Of a stretch of DNA of 8,891 bases, positions 1-5,538 are shown piece by piece. This DNA is from a bacterium (GTDB taxonomy: Bacteria; Desulfobacterota; S145-22), in NCBI GenBank assembly GCA_027073795.1, contig JALTEW010000178.1, positions 1 through 8,891 on the forward strand, written 5' to 3'. Both the position numbers and the translations under genes were made by a program. Each line of letters begins with the position of its first letter. Within the stretch, counting starts at the first letter, position 1. Below the pieces are notes generated by a model, which made no database searches, was not told where the DNA came from, and saw only the letters and a list, made by a program, of their open reading frames with translations.

Positions 1-178
1 CGACCACACAGTACCCCAACCGCGCGCGCTGCCATAAATCCTGCATATCCACCTCGGACATGGAGATGGGGAACCGATGCCTCGTTCGGCCAAGAATTTT
101 CAAAATTATCCTACGCTTACCCTTCAATGAACCAACTCCGTCCATAAAAAGGTCCATCATCCCGTATCCAATTACCAT
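1..178 (-). CDS. ylxP: YlxP-like DUF503 family protein, 5' part only
   Basis: This is the N-terminal 59 residues of a small DUF503 protein; the gene runs off the low-coordinate edge of the window. Translating the minus strand from the ATG at 178 gives a peptide beginning MVIGYGMMDLFMDGVGSLKG, followed by KRR, a basic stretch, then SEVDMQDLWQRARLGYCVV. The SLKGKRR segment and the EVD-QDLWQRA-LG segment are the family's hallmarks. Full-length members are about 90-100 residues. A GGGGG Shine-Dalgarno sits 6 bases before the ATG, and the infB stop lies 13 bases upstream, so it is probably co-transcribed with infB. The Bacillus ylxP gene occupies the same place between infB and rbfA. The biochemical role is poorly known; a link to ribosome or RNA biology is inferred from the neighbourhood. 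It is too short here to see the domain's C-terminal half. Confidence 0.88.
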   Translation of the reverse strand, partial: MVIGYGMMDLFMDGVGSLKGKRRIILKILGRTRHRFPISMSEVDMQDLWQRARLGYCVV

Positions 179-191
179 ACCGAACCCCCAA

Positions 192-2843
192 TTACAGTTC
201 GGCCGCCGTCTCTTCCATAACATAGGCTTCAATGATATCACCCACCTTGATATCATTAAAGTTTTCTATACCAAGACCACATTCATACCCCGCCTGAACG
301 CTTTTCACATCATCCTTGAAGCGTTTCAGGGAGGAAATCTTTCCATCATAGACCACCACGTTGTCACGAAGCAGATGCACATTGGCATTGCGCGGAATTT
401 CTCCATCAACCACATAACACCCGGCTACCACACCAACCTTGGGTACTGAGAAAGTAGCCCGGACTTCCGCCCTGCCCAGAACCTTCTCTTCCCTCTTCGG
501 CGCAAGCATCCCCGTCAGGGCCTTTTTTACATCGTCAATGACATCATAAATGATGGAATACAGACGTATCTCGACACCTTCCTTTTTAGCAAGGTTCCGC
601 GCCTTTGGCTCGGGACGGACATTGAACCCAATCACAATGGCACTGGAAGCCGTGGCAAGATTGATATCCGACTCGCTGATCCCACCCACCGCCTCATGGA
701 CAACATTTACCCTAACCTCTTCGTTCCCAAGTTTGCCCAGTGATTCACAAACCGCCTTAAGACTTCCCATGACATCGGCCTTCACAATCACGTTCAGCTC
801 GTTGATCTCACCCTCTTTTATCTTATCGAACAGGTCATCCAGAGAAACGGAAGCCTGTGCCTCTGCCTTTTCCTCGAGGAGCTTGGTTTTTCGGTATGAG
901 GCGACCTGCTTGGCCTCTTTCTCATTCTTCACAACATACAGGGTTTCACCAACCTCCGGAATCTCCGAAAACCCCATGACAAGGACGGGAAAAGACGGCC
1001 CTACTGATTTAACCTGCTTCCCCTTGTCGTTCATCAGAGTCCGAACCTTCCCATAGCTCGGGCCAACAACGAAGAAATCACCTTTTTTGAGGGTTCCCCG
1101 CTTGACAACTACGGTAGCCGTCACCCCGTGACTCTTGTCCATGCCAGATTCAAGCACAACTGCCCTGGCCCTGCGCTTTGGATTCCCCTTCAGATCCATC
1201 ATCTCCGCCTGGAGAAGAATCATTTCCAGAAGATCGTCAATGCCTTGGCGCGTCTTGGCGGAGACTTCCACAAAAAGGGTATCGCCACCTAGGTTCTCAG
1301 GAACCAGGCCGTGTTCCATCAGGGCCTGACGAACCTTTTCGGGTTGAGCCTGGGGTTTGTCAATCTTATTGATAGCAACGATAATCGGGACCTTTGCCGC
1401 CTTCGAGTGATTAATGGCCTCGACCGTCTGGGGCATGACCCCATCATCCGCGGCCACAACCAACACGACAATATCCGTTACCTGTGCCCCCCGTGCCCGC
1501 ATCTCGGTAAAGGCTTCGTGGCCCGGCGTATCAATGAAGATAACCTTCTTGCCCCCTTTCCCCAGAGAAACCTCATAGGCGCCAATATGCTGCGTAATGC
1601 CACCCGCTTCTTCGTCAACCACGTGGGTTTTCCGGATAGCATCCAGAAGAAGCGTCTTTCCATGGTCCACGTGTCCCATCACCGTAACCACCGGCGGTCG
1701 TGGCTTTAACTCCTCATCCCTATCTTCCTCGTCAAAGAGGACACTTTCAATATCCTTCGAGGAATCCTCAATGGTATATGAAAATTCAGAGGCAATCAGT
1801 GACGCCGTATCCGCATCTACGGTCTCATTAAAACCAACCTGCGTACCCAGATCCATCAGTTTCCCAATGACATCTTCGGCCCTTACACCCATACGTCTGG
1901 AAAGCTCACCCACAGAAACCTTATCGAGAATCCGTATAACCCGTTTTATCTCTTTGGAAGGCGCCGTGGCAACCACTTCTTTTTTCGCGGCTTTTCTCTC
2001 TTTCTTATGTTTCCTGGAAGCTCGAAGCGCCTCGTCTCCCTGCCCTTTGGCCCCGGCAAGATATTCATTCAGCTCCTTTCTGAGATCCCGCTCAACCCAT
2101 TTCCTTCGCACCTTCTGCCGCTTCTTGGACGGAACCTTCTCCTCTACCTTTTCAACTTTTCCGCCCTTTTCCTCCTTCCTAAGCTCTTCCTGTACCATCG
2201 GAACAACGGTTTCCTCTGTCCGAGCAGCCGCAGGCTCCTCTTTCTTAAGAATCTTGGTCAAATCAACAAACCCGGTAACTCTTGCCCCTTCCTCCTTTTT
2301 TCTCTTTTTCTTCTTCGGCTTGGTTCCCGCCTTTACAGGTTTGACAGCTCCAGGTTCAGATGGGCCTTTCTCCAGAGGCTTGGCCTTCTCTTCCGATGCT
2401 ACAGGTTCCGTCACTCCTCCAACGGGTTCCGGCTCCGGACCCTTTTCAGGTTCTGTTTCCTTTTCTATCTCCTCTGGAATCGCCTTTTCAGGCATCGCCG
2501 GTTCAGGTACTTCCCTGATTTCTTCCACGGCAACCTTTGCCCCCTCTTCTTCCATCACCGTGGGACTCTCTTCACCTACCACCTTTTCTTCCTCAAGCTT
2601 GGGTTTTACGACCTTGCGAACCCTCCGGCGAATAACATTTCTCTTAATCCGCTTTTCTATGACCCTCACACCAGAAGTCGGAGATTCTTCCGAGACCTCA
2701 ACTTCTTTTTCCGACTCTTGAAGACGCTCATCAACCTCTTCCTTCGTAAGCTTAAACCCCAAGCGTTTCAATTCCGCCATTCGCTCTTTCTCGCTCAACC
2801 CTTTCTTTCGAGCCAACTCCAGAAAGTCATCAAGTTTGCTCAT
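192..2843 (-). CDS. infB: Translation initiation factor IF-2
   Basis: IF2 is the GTPase that brings initiator fMet-tRNA to the 30S subunit and promotes 50S joining in the cytoplasm. The 883-residue protein shows, in order: a short helical N-terminus (1-42), a long low-complexity K/E/P-rich linker (about 43-295), one IF2_N-type helical domain (about 299-360), the G domain (about 381-550) and the C-terminal beta-barrel/tRNA-binding domains. G-domain motifs are all present: G1 GHVDHGKT (390-397), G2 GITQHIG (415-421), G3 DTPGH (438-442), G4 NKID (492-495) and G5 SAK (528-530). The C-terminal core includes GYECGLGIENFNDIKVGDIIE (852-872). The ATG at 2843 is set by AAGGAG 6 bases upstream and overlaps the ylxR stop by 14 bases, suggesting coupled translation. 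Oddities: the first 42 residues do not resemble the usual VYELAKEL-type IF2 N-terminus, and Leu398 follows the P-loop Thr where Ser is common. The identification is certain. Confidence 0.98.
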   Translation of the reverse strand: MSKLDDFLELARKKGLSEKERMAELKRLGFKLTKEEVDERLQESEKEVEVSEESPTSGVRVIEKRIKRNVIRRRVRKVVKPKLEEEKVVGEESPTVMEEEGAKVAVEEIREVPEPAMPEKAIPEEIEKETEPEKGPEPEPVGGVTEPVASEEKAKPLEKGPSEPGAVKPVKAGTKPKKKKRKKEEGARVTGFVDLTKILKKEEPAAARTEETVVPMVQEELRKEEKGGKVEKVEEKVPSKKRQKVRRKWVERDLRKELNEYLAGAKGQGDEALRASRKHKKERKAAKKEVVATAPSKEIKRVIRILDKVSVGELSRRMGVRAEDVIGKLMDLGTQVGFNETVDADTASLIASEFSYTIEDSSKDIESVLFDEEDRDEELKPRPPVVTVMGHVDHGKTLLLDAIRKTHVVDEEAGGITQHIGAYEVSLGKGGKKVIFIDTPGHEAFTEMRARGAQVTDIVVLVVAADDGVMPQTVEAINHSKAAKVPIIVAINKIDKPQAQPEKVRQALMEHGLVPENLGGDTLFVEVSAKTRQGIDDLLEMILLQAEMMDLKGNPKRRARAVVLESGMDKSHGVTATVVVKRGTLKKGDFFVVGPSYGKVRTLMNDKGKQVKSVGPSFPVLVMGFSEIPEVGETLYVVKNEKEAKQVASYRKTKLLEEKAEAQASVSLDDLFDKIKEGEINELNVIVKADVMGSLKAVCESLGKLGNEEVRVNVVHEAVGGISESDINLATASSAIVIGFNVRPEPKARNLAKKEGVEIRLYSIIYDVIDDVKKALTGMLAPKREEKVLGRAEVRATFSVPKVGVVAGCYVVDGEIPRNANVHLLRDNVVVYDGKISSLKRFKDDVKSVQAGYECGLGIENFNDIKVGDIIEAYVMEETAAEL

Positions 2844-3162
2844 TTAAATCTCCTTCTTCGGATCTTCTTTCGTCTCTTGGAACAAGGCCTTCCATTTCCC
2901 TTTTAAGCCGGTCGTACACTTTTTTATCCAGCATGCCAAGCCGGGAAGATGGAATTCTCAAAGCACGAATAAACGCCCTTTTCTTCCAAGCCTTTTCAAG
3001 GCATGCCACCTCCCTGCAAATGTACGCGCCACGTCCCGGCATCCGCTGTCGCGAGTCCAAACATATCTCGCCATCCGGCGTAAAAACAAACCGCACAAGC
3101 AAAGGCTTTACGCCTTTCTTTCTGCATCCAATACACGTTCGGACAGGATAGCTATGCGTCAT
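2830..3162 (-). CDS. ylxR: YlxR/RnpM family RNA-binding protein
   Basis: A 110-residue basic protein of the YlxR (DUF448) family. Seen in the sequence: the diagnostic RTCIGCR motif at 8-14 and GRGAYIC at 43-49, with a run of Lys/Arg between about 60 and 90 and a hydrophilic, charged C-terminal tail (about 91-110). Family knowledge: the fold has a positively charged RNA-binding face, and the Bacillus subtilis member, renamed RnpM, binds the RNase P RNA and modulates RNase P activity. The gene sits between nusA and infB, its usual place. Its ATG at 3162 lies inside the end of nusA (11-base overlap) with a purine-rich GGAAGG 5 bases upstream, and its TGA overlaps the infB start by 14 bases, so it is translated as part of the operon. 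Whether it acts on RNase P in this organism is inference. Confidence 0.95.
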   Translation of the reverse strand: MTHSYPVRTCIGCRKKGVKPLLVRFVFTPDGEICLDSRQRMPGRGAYICREVACLEKAWKKRAFIRALRIPSSRLGMLDKKVYDRLKREMEGLVPRDERRSEEGDLNEQT

Positions 3163-4633
3163 CTCCGCCTTCCGTTAGGGTCTTTGCCGCATCTATGAGC
3201 TTCCGGGCCTTCTTTTCCCCCACACCAGGAATTTCCATCAACTTCTCAAGGGAAATGGAGGCAAGCTCCTCCACGGAACCAACCCCTGATTTTTCAAGTT
3301 CAGCCAACAGGCTAGGACCAACACCCGGGATCTCCTTCAGCAGCTTCCCGGAAGGGGTTAAAGCTGTTTTTCTCCCTTCAACAGATTCCTTTTCTTTGCT
3401 GACAGCGGCCCGCGCCCTTTCATGAATCCAGCGTGCCCTTTCCTCCTCCAACCCCTCAATATCCAGCAGTTCATCTAAGTCCACATCGGCGATTTCTTCA
3501 ATGCTCGTAAATCCTTCATTGTAAAGCACTCTTGCCAGGACTTCTCCTATCTCCAGTTTCCCCATGAAATCCGCCACCGCTTTCTGGAAGGTTTCCTCCA
3601 GTTCCGTTTCACTACGAATATCTATCCGCCATTCCGTTAGCTTAGAGGCAAGCCTGACATTCTGGCCCCGCTTCCCTATGGCCAAGGAGAGCTGATCGTC
3701 CTCCACAATCACCTCGATGGAGCGGTTTTCCTCATCGATGAAAACTTTTGATATCTTTGCCGGTGCGAGAGCGCTGCAAATGAAAGTGGTATAATCGGGC
3801 GTCCAGGGAATGATATCAATACGTTCCCCCCGGAGTTCCTGAACAATATTCTGCACCCGCGACCCACGAACACCTACGCAGGAGCCAACGGGATCAATAT
3901 GAGAATCCTTCGTGTAAACGGCAATTTTCGCCCGTTCCCCCGGGTCCCGAACCGCGTTGATAATTTTAACGTCCCCAGAGGCAATCTCCGGAACCTCCAG
4001 CTCGAAAAGTCGGATGAGAAAGCCAGGATGGGTCCGAGAAAGGATAATCTGAGGCCCTCTCGTATCTTTGCGGACATCGATAACGAGGGCACGAACCCGT
4101 TCACCTCGTCGAAAATTCTCGTTGGGTATCTGTTCGCTCATCGGCAAAAGCGCCTCTGCCTTCCCAAGATTGACGAGCAAATGACCGCCCCGTTCAATTC
4201 TCTGAACGGTTCCACTGATCAGGTCCCCCTTACGGTCCTTGTACTGGTCATAAATACTCTCACGTTCAGCATCCCGGACCTTTTGCATGATCACCTGTTT
4301 CGCTGTCTGCGCGGCGATACGGCCTAAATCGCTGGTATCCACCTTAATCCCGATGCTATCACCCACCTCGCTCTCTCCATCGAGTTCCCTGCGGGCGTCC
4401 TCCAGGGAGATCTCTGTATTGGAGTCCGCCACCTCTTCAACGACCGTGCGGAACTGAAAGACCTCAATCTCCCCCGTTTCCGGGTTGTACTGTGCTTCCA
4501 AATCCAGGTCCTGCCCCATTTTTTTCCTGACAGCCGTCAGGATAGCCGTTTCTATGGCATCAACGATGACTTCCCGGGAAATCCCTTTCTCCCGCTGCAC
4601 CTGGTCAATTACATAATCCAATGATGGTGCCAT
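3152..4633 (-). CDS. nusA: Transcription termination/antitermination factor NusA
   Basis: NusA binds RNA polymerase and nascent RNA and controls pausing, intrinsic termination and antitermination. I place the start at the ATG at 4633, giving 493 residues: it begins MAPSLDYVIDQVQREKGISR, the normal NusA N-terminus, and has GGAGG 10 bases upstream. The open frame extends 15 codons further to a TTG at 4678, but that falls inside a hairpin without a ribosome site. Domains: RNAP-binding N-terminal domain (about 1-125), S1 (about 136-200, GDLISGTVQRIERGGHLLVN), KH1 around VGSCVGVRGSRVQNI (249-263), KH2 around AIGKRGQNVRLASKL (318-332), then two helix-hairpin-helix repeats (about 360-412 and 431-486). 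The second repeat has two IPGVG motifs. The two C-terminal repeats recall the duplicated acidic repeats of E. coli NusA. It follows rimP by 79 bases and overlaps ylxR by 11. Confidence 0.97.
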   Translation of the reverse strand: MAPSLDYVIDQVQREKGISREVIVDAIETAILTAVRKKMGQDLDLEAQYNPETGEIEVFQFRTVVEEVADSNTEISLEDARRELDGESEVGDSIGIKVDTSDLGRIAAQTAKQVIMQKVRDAERESIYDQYKDRKGDLISGTVQRIERGGHLLVNLGKAEALLPMSEQIPNENFRRGERVRALVIDVRKDTRGPQIILSRTHPGFLIRLFELEVPEIASGDVKIINAVRDPGERAKIAVYTKDSHIDPVGSCVGVRGSRVQNIVQELRGERIDIIPWTPDYTTFICSALAPAKISKVFIDEENRSIEVIVEDDQLSLAIGKRGQNVRLASKLTEWRIDIRSETELEETFQKAVADFMGKLEIGEVLARVLYNEGFTSIEEIADVDLDELLDIEGLEEERARWIHERARAAVSKEKESVEGRKTALTPSGKLLKEIPGVGPSLLAELEKSGVGSVEELASISLEKLMEIPGVGEKKARKLIDAAKTLTEGGDDA

Positions 4634-4635
4634 GC

Positions 4636-4707
4636 CTAACTTTCCTCCCTGCACGGATAAATTGTGGCGATTTCGCAAAACATCGCCATCTTGTCATAAC
4701 CTTCCAT
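4636..4707 (-). CDS. Possible 23-residue leader peptide between rimP and nusA
   Basis: A short ORF fills almost all of the rimP-nusA spacer: its ATG (4707-4705) comes 5 bases after the rimP stop and its TAG (4638-4636) ends 2 bases before the nusA ATG. GGGAG, made of the last rimP codons, lies 8 bases before the ATG and could serve as its ribosome site. The peptide begins MEGYDKMAMFCEIATIY and ends CREES. Translation would run through the spacer hairpin (4665-4688) and the nusA Shine-Dalgarno, and would deliver ribosomes to nusA. I do not recognise the peptide, and an ORF this short can arise by chance, so it is a candidate only. Confidence 0.25.
   Translation of the reverse strand: MEGYDKMAMFCEIATIYPCREES
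4644..4648 (-). promoter_or_regulatory. Shine-Dalgarno that decides the nusA start
   Basis: On the minus strand AGGGAGGAAAG precedes the ATG at 4633, with GGAGG 10 bases from it. The upstream in-frame TTG at 4678 has no such site and lies within a stem-loop, so the shorter NusA is preferred. Confidence 0.75.
4665..4688 (-). promoter_or_regulatory. Stem-loop in the rimP-nusA spacer
   Basis: A perfect 7-bp stem, TGGCGAT paired with ATCGCCA, encloses a 10-base loop (GTTTTGCGAA on the minus strand). It lies 31 bases before the nusA ATG and just upstream of its Shine-Dalgarno. The bases after it (CAATTTATCC) are not a proper U tract, so it is not a convincing intrinsic terminator. A processing site or a control element for nusA is possible but is inference. 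Confidence 0.45.
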
Positions 4708-4712
4708 GGGTA

Positions 4713-5171
4713 TCACTCCCACTCAAACTCCAGGTTTGCCTTTTTAATCTCATCAAAGGGAATTTCCTCCTCCCTATCCCCGTCCTGCAGTTTTATGATC
4801 CCTTCCTGCTCGCCTTTCAGAATTCCCCGGAAGACCTTCCGTCCATTAATCTCGCCTGTTGTTTTGATTTTCACCTTTTTTCCCTGAAACCTTCTATAAT
4901 CCTCCAGTTTTTTCAGGGGACGCTCCAGCCCTGGCGATGAAATCTCCAACGTATACGACTGGTCGGGGAAACAACCCTCCACATCAAGTCGTGGATCAAG
5001 CTGGCGGCTGAAGGCAGCACAATCATTCACACTGATACCACCCTCCTTGTCAATCGTAACCCGAAGGATCCATCCCCGATTACCCGGGGCGAACGCCACA
5101 TCGACAATCTCAAATCCCATCCAGTCTCCGATTTCCTTGCAGATCCCCTCAACAATCTTGAGGTCTTCCAT
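4713..5171 (-). CDS. rimP: Ribosome maturation factor RimP
   Basis: RimP binds the free 30S subunit and helps its late assembly. I use the ATG at 5171, giving 152 residues, the normal family length; GGGG lies 5 bases upstream. The frame is open to a TTG at 5186, but that codon has no ribosome site and abuts a hairpin. The sequence shows the family's two-domain layout: an N-terminal alpha/beta domain (about 1-80) with GFEIVDVAF and ILRVTIDKEGGISVNDC, the conserved YTLEISSPGLERPL segment joining the domains (about 74-87), and a C-terminal SH3-like barrel (about 88-150) containing GKKVKIKT and FDEIKKANLEFEW. It is the first gene of the rimP-nusA-ylxR-infB cluster, its standard position, and is preceded by a candidate promoter and a leader hairpin. 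Confidence 0.96.
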   Translation of the reverse strand: MEDLKIVEGICKEIGDWMGFEIVDVAFAPGNRGWILRVTIDKEGGISVNDCAAFSRQLDPRLDVEGCFPDQSYTLEISSPGLERPLKKLEDYRRFQGKKVKIKTTGEINGRKVFRGILKGEQEGIIKLQDGDREEEIPFDEIKKANLEFEWE

Positions 5172-5187
5172 TTCTACCCCATTCAAA

Positions 5188-5216
5188 TAGAAAGCGGGCT
5201 TGCTGCCCGCCTTCCA
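5188..5216 (-). promoter_or_regulatory. Long hairpin in the rimP leader (possible attenuator)
   Basis: On the minus strand TGGAAGGCGGGC pairs with GCCCGCTTTCTA around an AGCAA loop: 12 pairs, ten Watson-Crick and two G-U, with a 6-bp pure G/C core (5194-5199 with 5205-5210). The core alone is followed by TTTCTATTT, which resembles a weak intrinsic terminator, while the full stem absorbs most of those U residues. It ends 16 bases before the rimP ATG. It could terminate leftover dapL transcription, attenuate the rimP operon, or be a processing site; the sequence alone does not decide. Confidence 0.55.
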
Positions 5217-5237
5217 AGCGAACCATAAATTTTAGGC

Positions 5238-5266
5238 AAGTTAACATAAATTTTTTATAAAATCAA
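5238..5266 (-). promoter_or_regulatory. Candidate sigma70-like promoter for the rimP-nusA-infB operon
   Basis: On the minus strand a TTGATT box (5266-5261) is separated by a 17-base, very A/T-rich spacer from TAACTT (5243-5238). The -35 matches the consensus at 4 of 6 positions and the -10 at 3 of 6, including the leading TA and final T. Predicted transcription would start about 60 bases before the rimP ATG and include the leader hairpin. The match is moderate; A/T-rich sequence can mimic such boxes. Confidence 0.4.
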
Positions 5267-5425
5267 CCCCTTTTCCCACATCCCCATTGATACAGATAAT
5301 CCTTCCAGAAAAACACCTTCCCGCAGGAAAATACGAGGTTTTCCCACGTACCGGTTTTCGGGTATCGAATAAACAGGGGCTGTCACTACCAGATCTCTCA
5401 CCTTTCGCAAAGCATCCATCAACAT
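5255..5425 (-). CDS. Candidate 56-residue small ORF in the dapL-rimP gap
   Basis: An ATG at 5425 (or the in-frame ATG at 5419) opens a 56-codon frame ending at TAA 5257-5255. The peptide begins MLMDALRKVRDLVVTAPVY and ends MGMWEKGLIL. It reads like a plausible soluble protein, with alternating hydrophobic and charged residues, and its codons are not unlike those of the neighbours. Against it, the nearest Shine-Dalgarno-like run (GAGGGG) is about 15 bases from the first ATG, two in-frame stops lie just upstream, and its end overlaps the candidate rimP promoter. I do not recognise it; it may be a small gene, the relic of a longer one, or chance. Confidence 0.22.
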   Translation of the reverse strand: MLMDALRKVRDLVVTAPVYSIPENRYVGKPRIFLREGVFLEGLSVSMGMWEKGLIL

Positions 5426-5538
5426 ACCATGGCACTATCACCCCTCTTTCCAGCCACTCTCTTGAAATCATTAGATTTTTCATTTGAAACAGTGAAAAAA
5501 GAAGCAAAATGGGAGCGTAGATAGGCGTTAAAGATGGA

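Larger units (their letters stand above)
5172..5538. other. Intergenic region between dapL and rimP
   Basis: This 367-base stretch separates the lysS-lol-dapL block from the rimP block. It contains the 56-codon candidate ORF, the candidate promoter and the leader hairpin described separately. Close to dapL there is an A/T-only inverted repeat (TTTTTCA with TGAAAAA, about 5475-5499) that lacks the G/C stem and U tract of a terminator. I see no tRNA, no riboswitch I can recognise, and no clear transcription terminator for dapL. Confidence 0.6.

Noticed and set aside
2160..2560. Repetitive-looking Pro/Glu/Lys codons in infB considered as a tandem repeat
   Set aside because: No fixed repeat unit; it is the usual variable, disordered IF2 linker.
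1597..2721. A 374-codon open frame on the plus strand opposite infB, rich in Ser/Phe/Thr
   Set aside because: It is the mirror of the low-complexity Lys/Glu-rich IF2 linker; such repetitive codons keep the opposite strand free of stops. No ribosome site or recognisable domain.
2007..2906. A 299-codon plus-strand frame rich in Leu/Phe/Arg
   Set aside because: Also an antisense shadow of the IF2 linker, and it runs on into ylxR; composition is that of reverse-translated Lys/Glu codons, not a membrane protein.
3899..4327. A 142-codon plus-strand frame opposite nusA
   Set aside because: Antisense shadow of the NusA S1/KH coding region, with no independent support.
4634..4678. A 15-codon N-terminal extension of NusA from TTG at 4678
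   Set aside because: The extension lies within a hairpin and spans the real Shine-Dalgarno; NusA homology begins at the ATG at 4633.
5287..5487. A 66-codon plus-strand frame in the dapL-rimP gap
   Set aside because: No ribosome site, no recognisable motif, and it runs against every gene in the window.
5475..5499. A/T-only inverted repeat after dapL considered as a terminator
   Set aside because: The stem has almost no G/C pairs and is not followed by a U tract on the minus strand.
5241..5507. An 88-codon minus-strand frame in the dapL-rimP gap
   Set aside because: It starts with TTG without a ribosome site, has an unconvincing residue pattern and overlaps the better-looking 56-codon frame and the candidate promoter.
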